Shown here piece by piece: positions 23,957 through 33,410 of a DNA stretch of 64,000 nt. The stretch is from Streptosporangium nondiastaticum (GTDB lineage: Bacteria; Actinomycetota; Actinomycetes; Streptomycetales; Streptomycetaceae), in the NCBI RefSeq assembly GCF_003011965.1, contig NZ_PXWG01000016.1, forward strand, positions 25,420 to 89,419, given 5' to 3'. Each line of letters begins with the position of its first letter. Position 1 is the stretch's first letter. The position numbers and the translations under genes are program-made. Under the pieces are notes generated by a model that was not told where the DNA came from, did not search any database, and saw only the letters and a list, made by a program, of their open reading frames with translations.

Positions 23957-25300
23957 TCACTCCCCGACATCCCGGCTGCGCAGGTCCGCCAGTGTCTCGC
24001 GGCGGACGAGCAGCCGCGCGCGGCCCCCGGACACCGCGGCCACGGGCGGCCGCCCCACCATGTTGTACGACGAGGCCATCGACAGGTGGTACGCGCCCGA
24101 CGCCGGTACGGCCAGGACGTCGCCCGGCCGCAGGTCGGCGGGCAGCTCCACGTCGTCGGCGAGCACGTCGCCCGCTTCGCAGTGCCGTCCCACGACCGTC
24201 ACGGCGCGGCCGGGCGCGGTCGAGGAGCGGCCCGCGAGGCGGACCGTGTAGCGCACCCCGTACAGCGCCGGGCGCGGGTTGTCGCTCATGCCGCCGTCGA
24301 CGGCAACGAACGTCCGGCCGCCGGTCGACTTCACCGACAGGACCCGGTACAGCGCGACGCCCGCCGGCCCGGCTATCCACCGGCCCGGCTCCACCGTCAG
24401 CCGGGGCAGCGGCAGCCCGAAGCGGGCGCACTCCAGGGCCAGTTCGCCCGTGACCCGCTCGGCATACGTGCGCGGGTCCACGGCCGGGTCGCCCGCGCGG
24501 TAGGCGATGGCGAAGCCGCCGCCCAGGTCCAGTTCGGGGAAGGTCACCCCGTGCCGGTCGCGGATCCGGGCCAGCAGCGGGACGAGCCGGCGCACGGCCG
24601 TCACGTACGGGCCGAGGCCCGCGATCTGCGAGCCGAGGTGGCAGTGCAGGCCCACCAGCTCCAGCCTGGGCTGGCCGAGGAGCCGCGCCACCGCCTCCTC
24701 CGCCTCGCCGCCCGCGACCGACAGGCCGAACTTCTGGCCGTCCATCCCGGTCCGCACCGCCGCGTGCGCGCCCGCCGTCACCCCCGGCACGACCCGCAGC
24801 AGCACCCGCTGGCGGGCGCCCGGCGGCACGAGGGCGGCGAGCCGGGCGATCTCGCCCGTGCCGTCGATCACGATCCGGCCCACGCCCAGGCGCAGCGCGG
24901 CCCGCACGTCGTCGGGGCTCTTGGCGTTGCCGTGCAGCACGATCCGCTCGGCGGGGAAGCCGCTGTGCACGGCGAGCTCCAGCTCGCCCGCGGAGCAGAC
25001 GTCCAGGGACAGGCCCTCCTCCTCGATCCAGCGGATCATGGCGCGGGAGAGGAACGCCTTGCCGGCGTAGGCGACGTCGGCGCCGGGCAGGGCGGCGCGC
25101 CAGGCGCGGGCGCGGGCCCGCACCTCGTCCTCGTCCATGACGTAGACGGGCGTGCCGAACCGGTCGGCGACCTCGGCCAGCGGCACCCCGCCGACGGCGA
25201 GCCCGCCACCGGGCACCTCCTGAGCGGACGCGGGCCATACGGGCGCCGCCGGCGCGTCCTGCGGACGGGGCGGGGATACGGGGGCGGTCGGCATGGCCAC
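23957..25300 (-). CDS. lysA: Diaminopimelate decarboxylase family protein
   Basis: A 447-aa fold-type III PLP enzyme. The PLP Lys is K81 (YAGKAFLS), the Gly-rich phosphate-binding GGGFAIAY and EPGRWI follow, and CEAGD near residue 375 matches the CESGD substrate motif. A final YHLSMASSYN block is typical. The enzyme decarboxylates meso-diaminopimelate to lysine. The Pro-rich first 30 residues and the CEAGD variant mean a paralogue acting on a related diamino acid is possible. GTG 25300 has GGAGA five bases upstream; ATG 25294 is an alternative. It stands alone. Confidence 0.8.
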   Translation of the reverse strand: MAMPTAPVSPPRPQDAPAAPVWPASAQEVPGGGLAVGGVPLAEVADRFGTPVYVMDEDEVRARARAWRAALPGADVAYAGKAFLSRAMIRWIEEEGLSLDVCSAGELELAVHSGFPAERIVLHGNAKSPDDVRAALRLGVGRIVIDGTGEIARLAALVPPGARQRVLLRVVPGVTAGAHAAVRTGMDGQKFGLSVAGGEAEEAVARLLGQPRLELVGLHCHLGSQIAGLGPYVTAVRRLVPLLARIRDRHGVTFPELDLGGGFAIAYRAGDPAVDPRTYAERVTGELALECARFGLPLPRLTVEPGRWIAGPAGVALYRVLSVKSTGGRTFVAVDGGMSDNPRPALYGVRYTVRLAGRSSTAPGRAVTVVGRHCEAGDVLADDVELPADLRPGDVLAVPASGAYHLSMASSYNMVGRPPVAAVSGGRARLLVRRETLADLRSRDVGE

Positions 25301-25348
25301 GGGGTCTCCTTCGGAGGGATTGCTGCGGGGTGGCATGGGCCGGGTCTC

Positions 25349-25396
25349 GGCACCGCCGGGTCGCGCCGCGGGCGTTGTTCGCCGTTGCGGCGGGAT
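25349..25396. repeat. Dispersed intergenic repeat, copy 1
   Basis: Reads CGGCACCGCCGGG...TTCGCCGTTGCGGCGGG. Related copies are at 25505-25553 and 45493-45541, and a partial one is at 39385-39405. The CGCCGTTGCGGCG core can form a small hairpin. Confidence 0.6.
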
Positions 25397-25504
25397 TTCC
25401 TTGCCTGCGGCAAGGGGAAAAGGGGAAGGGTTTTGCCGGCGGCGCCGGGGCCCGGGTCGGTTCCGGCTCCGCCGGGGCCGGTGGTGCCGAGGCCCCGGGC
25501 CGGG

Positions 25505-25553
25505 TTCGGCACCACCGGTTTGCGTCGTTGTGGCTGATCGCCGTTGCGGCGGG
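25505..25553. repeat. Dispersed intergenic repeat, copy 2
   Basis: Starts CGGCACCACCGGTTTGCG and ends GGCTGATCGCCGTTGCGGCG; same order of blocks as copy 1, 156 bases away. Confidence 0.6.
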
Positions 25554-25671
25554 TTCTTCTGTCAGGGACAGCTGAGCCGGACTGTTCGGAGGGAACGGGT
25601 ATGCCTTGCCGACAGGCGAGATCTCTCCGCCGGGACGGCGGACAACCCCCGCGGGGCGGTCCGGCGCCCCC

Positions 25672-26070
25672 TCAGCCCGCCAACGCCGTCAGCGGAGGAT
25701 CCGCCCGGTCGGGGCGGACCGGCGGGGCCGTCAGCTGGGGGTCTACCGACACGAGGTCGACACCGAGGGGCGAGGCCAGGGCCCGTACCGCGGGGAGGGC
25801 CAGGCGGATGGCGGGCTGATCGGGGCCCAGAACGTCCGAAAGCCGCCGCTCCGTGGTGAAAGCGACGGCGGTCCGCGTGCCGAGGGGCGAACGGAAGACC
25901 CGCAGGGCGAAGCCGCACGCGCAGCGCCGTACGGGGACGTACAGCGGCTCGGCGGGGGCCTGCCCCGAGGGATGTGAGGGTTCGGAGGGTTCGGCGGGTT
26001 CCTCGCCGCCGGTCGCGCTCTCGACGGCTGCGACTGCGGCGGCCTCGGCGGGGGTACGGCTCAGGTGCAT
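25672..26070 (-). CDS. SAV_915 family protein
   Basis: A 132-aa protein of unknown function. The central and C-terminal blocks (RVFRSPLGTRTAVAFTTE, VLGPDQPAIRLALPAVRAL and VDPQLTAPPVRP) match what I know as the SAV_915 family of Streptomyces, mostly a small alpha/beta domain of about 90 residues. A CAC Cys pair lies near residue 50. The first 40 residues are Ala/Glu-rich and probably disordered. No operon partner; the nearest gene is a divergent-looking gap of 230 bases from the LuxR regulator. Confidence 0.75.
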   Translation of the reverse strand: MHLSRTPAEAAAVAAVESATGGEEPAEPSEPSHPSGQAPAEPLYVPVRRCACGFALRVFRSPLGTRTAVAFTTERRLSDVLGPDQPAIRLALPAVRALASPLGVDLVSVDPQLTAPPVRPDRADPPLTALAG

Positions 26071-26302
26071 GACGGTCCTCAGGAAGCTCGGGAGGTGTCG
26101 GATGGGAGCGTCGCTGACGGCGCCGTGGCGCCGCCGTTCACGCTATGCCCGCACCGAACCCCGCCGAGCTCCCCCTTGACAGCCTGTTGACCCTCAGTGC
26201 CACTCCTTTGACGCCTCGTTGACGGACCCGTGAACGGCCCGCGGGGGACACCGCGCCGGCCCCGCAGCGGTCACCGCACCGCCCCCGCAAGAGCCACCGC
26301 CC

Positions 26303-27145
26303 TCACGGCAGCAGCCCCGCCCGCCGCGCCGCGACCACGGCCTCCAGGCGCGTGTGCACGCCCAGTTTCCGCATGCTCGACCGGAGGTAGCTCTTGACCG
26401 TTTCCGGGCGCAGGCCCAGCCGTTCCGCCGCGGTGGCGTTCGTCGCGCCGGAGGCCACGCACGCGAGGACGTCCACCTCGCGCGGGGACAGGCCGACGTC
26501 CGGGCCCGCGCGCCGGGCCGCGGGGTCGGCGGAGGACGCGGCGGCGAGGCGCCCGCACGCGGCGAGGAGCTCCTGCCGGAGCAGGGGGTCGGTGACACGC
26601 TGTGCCAGGGCGCGTAACTCGAAGTGCGCCTCGCGGACCTCCTCCCACATCGCCGGGTCGGCGGTGGTCGGCTGATGGGCCACCGACAGCAGCCGCTGGA
26701 CCTCGTCCTGGACGGCGAGGGCCTGTTCGAGCTCGCGCGCCGCGTCGACGGCGGCGGTCAGGGAGCGGTCCCCGAGGGTGAGCGGGCGCCGCAGGGCGCC
26801 GTAGAGCACGCCGCGCACCCGGCCCCGTACGACGACGGGCACCGCGAGCACGGAGCGCAGGCCCTCGGCGGCCACCGCCGCGTCGTACTCGTGCGTGATG
26901 ACGTGCGAGGACTGGTAGTCGGTCACGGACAGCGGCCTGGTCAGGGCGGCCGCCTTGCCGCCCAGCCCGCTGCCCGTGCGGATGGCCAGCCCGCGCAGGA
27001 CCGGCGTCGTCGTTCCCGTCATGTCCGATATTCGGAACTGCCGGGCGCCCGTGAGCAGACCGCCGAAGGCGACCGGCAACCCGGCCCCCTTCCGCATCCG
27101 CATCAGCGCCGCCCGTACCTCGGCCGTTCCGTCCGGGTCTCCCAT
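26303..27145 (-). CDS. GAF-domain LuxR-type transcriptional regulator
   Basis: A 280-aa regulator. Residues about 20-150 form a GAF-like sensor domain (LRSVLAVPVVVRGRVRGVLYG is the typical strand pair), a helical linker follows, and the C-terminal 65 residues are a LuxR helix-turn-helix (LSPREVDVLACVASGATN, LRPETVKSYLRSSMRKLGV). GAF domains sense small molecules such as aromatic or acyl compounds. It is transcribed away from the acyl-CoA synthetase pair, 149 bases apart, and is the obvious candidate to control it. No phospho-acceptor domain is present. Confidence 0.85.
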   Translation of the reverse strand: MGDPDGTAEVRAALMRMRKGAGLPVAFGGLLTGARQFRISDMTGTTTPVLRGLAIRTGSGLGGKAAALTRPLSVTDYQSSHVITHEYDAAVAAEGLRSVLAVPVVVRGRVRGVLYGALRRPLTLGDRSLTAAVDAARELEQALAVQDEVQRLLSVAHQPTTADPAMWEEVREAHFELRALAQRVTDPLLRQELLAACGRLAAASSADPAARRAGPDVGLSPREVDVLACVASGATNATAAERLGLRPETVKSYLRSSMRKLGVHTRLEAVVAARRAGLLP

Positions 27146-27294
27146 CGCTGCCTCCCCGTCCCGGATCCGGAGGTGGAATCTCCGTATCCCTGAAATGCGG
27201 CCACCCCCGTTCGGGGGTGGTGAGACTCAGATCACCGTCGCACGATGCTAACCATGCGGGTCGGCGACGCGCCCCGCAATCTGGAGGACTAGTG

Positions 27295-29040
27295 ATGTCA
27301 TCGAAGCCGCCGGCCGCAGGAGAAACAGGTGCAACGCCCGGTCCCGCCGCCGCATTCCGCGCGGCCCGGGATTTCCTCCTCGCGCACCGCGAGGACTGGC
27401 GGGCGGCCCGCGAGGGCTTCGTCTGGCCCCGCCCGGCGGAGTTCAACTGGGCGCTGGACTGGTTCGACACCATCGCCGAGGGCAACGACCGCACCGCCCT
27501 GCGGATCGCCGAGGAGGACGGCACCGAGGCCGCGTACTCCTTCGACGCCCTGCGCCGCCGCTCGAACAAGGTCGCCAACTGGCTGCGCGAGCACGGCGTG
27601 CGCCCCGGGGACCGCGTCGTCGTCATGCTCGGCAACCAGGCCGAGCTGTGGGAGACCGCCCTCGCCGCGATGAAGCTGCGCGCCGTGGTCATCCCGGCCA
27701 CCCCGCTGCTCGGCACGGCCGACCTGGCCGACCGCGTGGAGCGCGGCCGGGCGGCCCATGTCGTCGTGCGGGCCGGGGACACCGGCAAGTTCGACGGCGT
27801 TCCCGGCGCCTACACGCGGATCGCGGTGGGGGAGCGCACGGAGCCCGCGTCCGGGCCGGACCGCACCCCCGGCTGGCTCTGTTACGCGGACTCCGCCCAC
27901 GCCGCCGACACCTTCACCCCCGACGGCCCCACCCGCGCCGACGACCCCCTGCTGCTCTACTTCACCTCCGGCACCACCGCCCGGCCCAAGCTCGTCGAGC
28001 ACACCCACACCTCGTACCCCGTCGGCCATCTGACGACCATGTACTGGATCGGGCTCCGGCCGGGCGACGTCCACCTCAACATCTCCTCGCCGGGCTGGGC
28101 CAAGCACGCCTGGTCCAGCCTCTTCGCCCCGTGGAACGCCGAGGCTACCGTCTTCGTGCACAACTACACCCGCTTCGACGCCGCCCGCCTCATGGCCGGG
28201 ATGGACCGGGCGGGTGTGACGAGCTTCTGCGCGCCGCCCACCGTGTGGCGCATGCTCATCCAGGCCGACCTGCGGGCCCTGCGCACCCCGCCCCGCGAGG
28301 CCGTCGCCGCGGGCGAGCCCCTCAATCCCGAGGTCATCGAGACCGTCCGGCGGGCGTGGGGCGTGACGATCCGCGACGGCTTCGGGCAGACCGAGACCAC
28401 CGTGCAGATCGCCAACCCGCCCGGCCAGCCGGTGAAGACGGGCTCCATGGGCCGCCCGGGCCCCGGCTACACCGTCGTCCTCCTCGACCCCGTCACGGGC
28501 GAGCCGGCCGACGAGGGCGAGATCGCCCTCGACCTCTCCGAGCGTCCCGTCGGCGTCATGACGGGCTACGCGGGCGACCCCGAGCGCACGGCGGAGGCCA
28601 TGGCCGGCGGCTACTACCGCACCGGCGACATCGCCTCCCGCGACGCCGACGGCTACCTCACCTACGTGGGCCGGAGCGACGACGTCTTCAAGTCCAGCGA
28701 CTACAAGGTGAGCCCGTTCGAGCTGGAGAGCGCCCTGCTCGAACACGAGGCCGTGGCCGAGGCGGCCGTCGTCCCCGCCCCCGACCCGCTGCGGCTGGCC
28801 GTGCCCAAGGCGTACGTCGTCCTCGCGGAGGGCTGGGAGCCCGGCCCCGGCACCGCGAAGGCCCTCTTCGCCCACTCGCGGGCCGCCCTCGCCCCCTTCA
28901 AGCGCATCCGGCGCCTGGAGTTCGCCGAGCTGCCCAAGACCGTGTCCGGCAAGATCCGCCGCATCGAGCTGCGCGAACGCACCGCGCGCGGCGAGCTGTC
29001 GGGCGGCGGAGACGAGTACCGAGAGGAAGACCACCGGTGA
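27295..29040 (+). CDS. AMP-binding acyl-CoA synthetase (acetyl-CoA synthetase-like)
   Basis: A 581-aa adenylate-forming enzyme. The P-loop-like [17 protein letters not shown], the core GFGQTETT and RTGDIASRD motifs, and the terminal Lys region KTVSGKIRR are present, so it should be active. The [16 protein letters not shown] and [13 protein letters not shown] segments resemble medium-chain or acetyl-CoA synthetase-like enzymes. It converts a carboxylic acid to its CoA thioester through an acyl-AMP. GGAGGA lies six bases before ATG 27295. Its stop overlaps the start of a second AMP-binding gene, so both are co-translated. Substrate unknown. Confidence 0.85.
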   Translation: MSSKPPAAGETGATPGPAAAFRAARDFLLAHREDWRAAREGFVWPRPAEFNWALDWFDTIAEGNDRTALRIAEEDGTEAAYSFDALRRRSNKVANWLREHGVRPGDRVVVMLGNQAELWETALAAMKLRAVVIPATPLLGTADLADRVERGRAAHVVVRAGDTGKFDGVPGAYTRIAVGERTEPASGPDRTPGWLCYADSAHAADTFTPDGPTRADDPLLLYFTSGTTARPKLVEHTHTSYPVGHLTTMYWIGLRPGDVHLNISSPGWAKHAWSSLFAPWNAEATVFVHNYTRFDAARLMAGMDRAGVTSFCAPPTVWRMLIQADLRALRTPPREAVAAGEPLNPEVIETVRRAWGVTIRDGFGQTETTVQIANPPGQPVKTGSMGRPGPGYTVVLLDPVTGEPADEGEIALDLSERPVGVMTGYAGDPERTAEAMAGGYYRTGDIASRDADGYLTYVGRSDDVFKSSDYKVSPFELESALLEHEAVAEAAVVPAPDPLRLAVPKAYVVLAEGWEPGPGTAKALFAHSRAALAPFKRIRRLEFAELPKTVSGKIRRIELRERTARGELSGGGDEYREEDHR

Positions 29041-30665
29041 CCACACCCTCGTACGAGGCCGGAAGCACCTCCGTCCCGCTGATCGACGACACCATCGGCG
29101 CCGACCTCGCGTTCACCGTGGAGCGCTTCGGCGACCGCGACGCCCTCGTCGACGTCCCCAGCGGCCGCCGCTGGACCTACGCCGAGTTCGGCCGGGCCGT
29201 GGAGGAGATCGCGCTGGGCCTGCTGGCCAAGGGGGTGGCCAAGGGCGACAGGGTGGGCATCTGGGCGGTCAACTGCCCCGAGTGGGTCATGGTCCAGTAC
29301 GCCACCGCCCGCATCGGCGCGATCATGGTCAACATCAACCCGGCCTACCGCGTCCACGAACTCCGCTACGTGCTGCGCCAGGCGGGCGTCGCCCTGCTCG
29401 TCGCCTCCGCCGCGCACAAGACCAGCGACTACCGGAGCATGGTCGAACAGGTCCGCGCCGACTGCCCGGCGCTGCGCGACGTCGTCCACATCGGCGACCC
29501 CACGTGGGACGGCCTCGTCGCGGCCGGGGAGGGCGTGCCCCGCGAGCGGCTCGCCGAGCGCGAGGCGGGGCTGAGCTGCCACGACCCGGTGAACATCCAG
29601 TACACGTCGGGGACCACGGGCTTCGCCAAGGGCGCCACCCTCTCCCACCACAACATCCTCAACAATGGCTACTTCGTGGGGGAGACGCTGGGCTACACCG
29701 AGGCCGACCGGGTCTGCCTGCCCGTGCCCTTCTACCACTGCTTCGGCATGGTCATGGGCAACCTCGCCGTCACCAGCCACGGCGCCTGCGCCGTCATCCC
29801 GGCCCCGGCCTTCGACCCCACCGCCACGCTGCACGCCGTCGAGCGCGAGCGCTGCACCTCCCTCTACGGCGTGCCCACCATGTTCATCGCCGAGCTGGAG
29901 CTGCCGGACTTCGCCACGTACGACCTCTCCTCGCTGCGGACGGGCATCATGGCGGGCTCGCCGTGCCCGACCGAGGTGATGAAGCGGGTCATGGGCGAGA
30001 TGCACATGTCCGAGGTCTCCATCTGCTACGGGATGACGGAGACGTCGCCGGTCTCCACCCAGACCCGGCGCGACGACGACGTCGGCCGGCGCACGGGCAC
30101 CGTCGGCCGGGTGCTGCCGCACATCGAGGTGAAGGTCGTCGACCCCGGGACGGGGGAGACCGTGGGCCGCGGCGAGCCCGGCGAGCTGTGCACGCGCGGC
30201 TATTCGGTGATGCTCGGCTACTGGGACGAGCCGGAGCGCACGGCCGAGGCCGTCGACGGCGAGCGCTGGATGCACACCGGTGACCTCGCGGTGATGGACG
30301 ACGACGGCTACGTCCGCATCGTCGGCCGCATCAAGGACATGATCATCAGGGGTGGGGAGAACGTCTACCCGCGGGAGATCGAGGAGTTCCTCTACAGCCA
30401 CCCCAAGATCTCCGACGTGCAGGTCATCGGGGTGCCCGACGAGAAGTACGGCGAGGAGATCATGGCCTGCGTCATCCTCCGCGACCCTGACGGGGCGCTC
30501 AGCGTCGACGAGCTCGCCCGCTTCTGCCGCGGCCGCCTCGCGCACTACAAGATCCCGCGTCACCTGCGGATCCTGGACGCCTTCCCCATGACCGTCAGCG
30601 GCAAGGTGCGGAAGGTGGAGCTGCGGGACATGGCCACGGGCTCCGGGGCCGTGCCGGCGGGCTGA
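29037..30665 (+). CDS. AMP-binding fatty-acyl-CoA synthetase
   Basis: A 542-aa adenylate-forming enzyme with [51 protein letters not shown] and the C-terminal SGKVRK Lys. This set is typical of FadD-type acyl-CoA synthetases. GTG 29037 overlaps the upstream stop by four bases; the frame continues far upstream only as a shadow of the previous gene. Two distinct acyl-CoA synthetases in one operon could activate two related acids. A hairpin at 30706 ends the operon. Confidence 0.85.
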   Translation: MTTPSYEAGSTSVPLIDDTIGADLAFTVERFGDRDALVDVPSGRRWTYAEFGRAVEEIALGLLAKGVAKGDRVGIWAVNCPEWVMVQYATARIGAIMVNINPAYRVHELRYVLRQAGVALLVASAAHKTSDYRSMVEQVRADCPALRDVVHIGDPTWDGLVAAGEGVPRERLAEREAGLSCHDPVNIQYTSGTTGFAKGATLSHHNILNNGYFVGETLGYTEADRVCLPVPFYHCFGMVMGNLAVTSHGACAVIPAPAFDPTATLHAVERERCTSLYGVPTMFIAELELPDFATYDLSSLRTGIMAGSPCPTEVMKRVMGEMHMSEVSICYGMTETSPVSTQTRRDDDVGRRTGTVGRVLPHIEVKVVDPGTGETVGRGEPGELCTRGYSVMLGYWDEPERTAEAVDGERWMHTGDLAVMDDDGYVRIVGRIKDMIIRGGENVYPREIEEFLYSHPKISDVQVIGVPDEKYGEEIMACVILRDPDGALSVDELARFCRGRLAHYKIPRHLRILDAFPMTVSGKVRKVELRDMATGSGAVPAG

Positions 30666-30705
30666 GCGGAGCACCGCCGGCCGGCCACACCCCCCCTGGG
30701 CTGGA

Positions 30706-30740
30706 GGGCCCGCGATCCCCCGTGTCCGACTCGCGGGCCC
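30706..30740 (+). terminator. Hairpin between convergent genes
   Basis: Perfect 10-bp stem (GGGCCCGCGA and its complement) with a 15-base loop, between the acyl-CoA synthetase operon and the convergent zinc-ribbon gene. Confidence 0.65.
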
Positions 30741-30827
30741 GGTACGAAGTCTCCGCCCGTCCACCCCCAACTCGCCATCGTCCGGGCGTGGTTCAGAGGA
30801 AAAATTGAGCTTGGCGGTGCGGGCGGC

Positions 30828-31535
30828 TCACACGGGCCCCCGCTCGACGAGCTCGTCCGCCGGGGCGTTCAGCGGCTGCGGAGTACCGGTGAGGTCCATC
30901 ACGAACAGCGGAACCCGCAGGTCGTCCGCGCGGGAGCGGGCCTCGCGCGCGTACCCGGCGAGGGAGAAGAACGCCCCGCACGCACCGTCCGCCATCCCGT
31001 GCAGCCACAGGCACTCCACGTCCCGCAGCGAGGCCGGCACGGTGGACGGGTCCACCCGGGCGACGAGCCCGGCCGCTCGCAGGTCGACGCCCTCCTCCCG
31101 GGGATCGCCGGGCCGGGACACGCCCGCGTACCCCAGCCACGTCAGATAGCGCTCGGCGGCCACCACCGCGTCGCCCGCGGTGCGGATGGCGACCGGCCGG
31201 AAGGCGGGGCGCAGCGCCCGGCCGGGCCCGTCCCCGGGGCCGTCCCCTCCCTCCCCGGATGCGGACCCGGACTCGGGAGGCGGGACGGGCAGCCGCATCA
31301 CCGTGCCGCACGAGCAGCCGAACTCCGGCCGCGGCCACTGGTCCTGACGGTCGCACGACGGGCAGCGCACGGCCACCCACGCGTCGCGCCAGGTGCGGTG
31401 CGCCACGGGTTCGGGGGAGGCGTCCGCCTGCACCGGCAGCGTGAGCGGCGTACCGCACGCGCAGGGGAAGGTGGGCGGGGTGAAGTTGTGCTCGCGACGG
31501 CACGTCGGGCAGTGAACCGGCACGCTCTTGGCCAT
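30828..31535 (-). CDS. Zinc-ribbon protein with a degenerate nuclease-like C-terminal domain
   Basis: A 235-aa protein. The first 80 residues hold two CPxC...CxC units (VHCPTCRREH...FPCACG and VRCPSCDRQD...FGCSCG), probably two zinc ribbons. The C-terminal 130 residues (AAERYLTWLGYAGVSRPGDP, EGVDLRAAGLVARVD, then FFSLAGYAREARSRADD) follow the order of an Mrr-like restriction-endonuclease fold, but the usual catalytic (E/Q)xK is replaced by ARVD, so it may be inactive. ATG 31535 has GGAG upstream; an in-frame ATG at 31580 is less well placed. Function unknown. Confidence 0.65.
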   Translation of the reverse strand: MAKSVPVHCPTCRREHNFTPPTFPCACGTPLTLPVQADASPEPVAHRTWRDAWVAVRCPSCDRQDQWPRPEFGCSCGTVMRLPVPPPESGSASGEGGDGPGDGPGRALRPAFRPVAIRTAGDAVVAAERYLTWLGYAGVSRPGDPREEGVDLRAAGLVARVDPSTVPASLRDVECLWLHGMADGACGAFFSLAGYAREARSRADDLRVPLFVMDLTGTPQPLNAPADELVERGPV

Positions 31536-31688
31536 ATTCGGCTCCAGCAACGGGTCCGTGAGGTAGGAGTACGGGCCCATCGTCCACGATGCGGGAGCGC
31601 CGGGGGAGTGAATGCCGAAGAGGGCGGGTGCGCCCCCCGCGCCTCTCGTGTCGCCGCCGAGCGCGAGGGCGCACGCGCCCGTCGTGCG

Positions 31689-33410
31689 CTAGCGCTCCGG
31701 TACGGGTTCGGTCTCGCGGACGGCGTCGATGTCCGGGCCGTGCGGGGTGTCCGCCTCGCGCTCGATCAGCACCTCCACCAGCACCGGCCGCGAGGTCGCC
31801 GCGGCCTCCTTGCGCGCCCACTCGATCGCGGGCCGGATGTCCGAGGGCTCCGCCACGCGCCTTCCCGAACAGCCGTACGCCTCCATGAGCTTGACGTTGT
31901 CCGTGCCGGTCTCGTCGTAGTGGATGTCCACCTGGTAGTTCATGCCGTAGCCGGCCGAGGCCTGCCGGATCAGCCCCAGGTACTCGTTGTTCAGCATGAT
32001 CAGTACGAAGGGGACGTCGTACTGCGCGGCGACCGCGAGCTCCTCGGCCGTGAACTGGAAGCCGTAGTCGCCGACCACGCCGACCACCTCCTCCGCGCCC
32101 CGCCCCATGCCCTGCAGCGCCTTCTTGACGCCGATCGCGGCCGGCACCTCCCAGCCGAGCGGCCCGGCCTGCCCGCAGACCTGGTAATGGCGGGGCTTGT
32201 GGGCCTTCTGGTGCTGGCCTCCCCAGATCTGGTACAGGCCGATGGCCGTGACGAACCACGTGTCCGCCCCGAAGGCCTCGTTGATCTCCCGGTAGACGCG
32301 GGGCGCCTTGACGGGCACGGCGTCGTAGTCGTCGCGCCGCGTGAGGGACCTCTTGAGGCCGCGGCAGCGGGCGGCCCACGCGCCGTGCCGGGGGCGGGCG
32401 CCCCGCGCCTTCGCCGCCGCCAGCAGCGCGGCCAGGAACAGCCGCGCGTCGGAGACGACGCCCAGGTCCGGCTCGAAGACCCGGCCCAGCTGCGACGGTT
32501 CGACGTCGACGTGCACGAAGACCCGCCGCCCCCGGTAGACGGAGAGGTCCGCCCCCGTGTGCCGGTCGCCGAAGCGGGCGCCGACGGCGAGGACGAAGTC
32601 CGACTCCAGGAAGGAGGCGTTGGCGTAGCGCTGCGAGGTCTGGATGCCGGTGGTGCCCATGTGGAGGCCGTGGTCGTCCTCGACGGCTCCCTTGCCCATG
32701 AGCGTCACCTGGAACGGCACCTCCAGCAGCTCCACCAGCTCCCGCAGTTCGGCCTCCGCCCCGGAGAGGACCACCCCGCCGCCGGCCAGCACGAGCGGCC
32801 GCTCGGCGGCGAGGAGAAGGTCCAGCGCGGCCTCCACGCGCGGCGGGTGCGGGGCGGCGACGGACACCGGCAGCGCCGCGTCCAGGGCCGGGTCGTAGCG
32901 GATCTCGCGGCGCGCGACGTCGACGGGGATGTCGATCAGCACCGGCCCCGGGCGGCCCGACCGCGCGATCCGGAACGCCTCCCGGAACGCCCACGGTATC
33001 TGCGCCGCCTCCTTGATCTGCACGGCCCACTTGGTCACCGGCCGGACGATCTCCACGATGTCGACGGCCTGGAACGCCTCCTGGTGCAGCTTGGTGGAGA
33101 CCGCCTGCCCGGTGACGCACAGCATCGGCACGGAGTCCGCGTACGCGGTGTAGAGGCCGGTGACGAAGTTGGTGCCGCCCGGGCCCGAGGTGGCGATGGC
33201 GACGCCGGTCCTGCCGTTCGTCCGGGCCCAGCCGTCGGCCATGTGCGCGGCCCCCGCCTCGTGCCGGACGATCAGGTGCTCGATGCCGCCGACCGCCCGC
33301 AGCGCCTCGTAGAGCGGCAGGACCGCGGCGCCGGGGCAGCCGAAGGCGATGTCGACGCCCTCGTCCTTGAGGATGTGCACGGCGGCGTGCATGGCGGGCA
33401 TCGTCGTCAT
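31689..33410 (-). CDS. gcl: Glyoxylate carboligase
   Basis: A 573-aa thiamine-diphosphate enzyme that condenses two glyoxylate molecules to tartronate semialdehyde with loss of CO2. Long stretches match E. coli Gcl in order: FGCPGAAVLPLY, TSGPGGTNFVTGLYTAYADS, HQEAFQAVDI, CGQAGPLGWEVPAA, GDYGFQF and NNEYLGLIRQ. Position 51, which is Val in E. coli Gcl, is Glu here (VRHEAGAAHMADG), as in ordinary ThDP enzymes. The start overlaps the stop of glxR by four bases. Third gene of hyi-glxR-gcl, which supports the assignment over acetolactate synthase. Confidence 0.9.
   Translation of the reverse strand: MTTMPAMHAAVHILKDEGVDIAFGCPGAAVLPLYEALRAVGGIEHLIVRHEAGAAHMADGWARTNGRTGVAIATSGPGGTNFVTGLYTAYADSVPMLCVTGQAVSTKLHQEAFQAVDIVEIVRPVTKWAVQIKEAAQIPWAFREAFRIARSGRPGPVLIDIPVDVARREIRYDPALDAALPVSVAAPHPPRVEAALDLLLAAERPLVLAGGGVVLSGAEAELRELVELLEVPFQVTLMGKGAVEDDHGLHMGTTGIQTSQRYANASFLESDFVLAVGARFGDRHTGADLSVYRGRRVFVHVDVEPSQLGRVFEPDLGVVSDARLFLAALLAAAKARGARPRHGAWAARCRGLKRSLTRRDDYDAVPVKAPRVYREINEAFGADTWFVTAIGLYQIWGGQHQKAHKPRHYQVCGQAGPLGWEVPAAIGVKKALQGMGRGAEEVVGVVGDYGFQFTAEELAVAAQYDVPFVLIMLNNEYLGLIRQASAGYGMNYQVDIHYDETGTDNVKLMEAYGCSGRRVAEPSDIRPAIEWARKEAAATSRPVLVEVLIEREADTPHGPDIDAVRETEPVPER

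Larger units (their letters stand above)
25301..25671. other. Intergenic region holding two copies of a dispersed repeat
   Basis: A 370-base gap without a credible gene. It contains two related blocks (25349-25396 and 25505-25553) of a GC-rich intergenic repeat. Confidence 0.6.
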
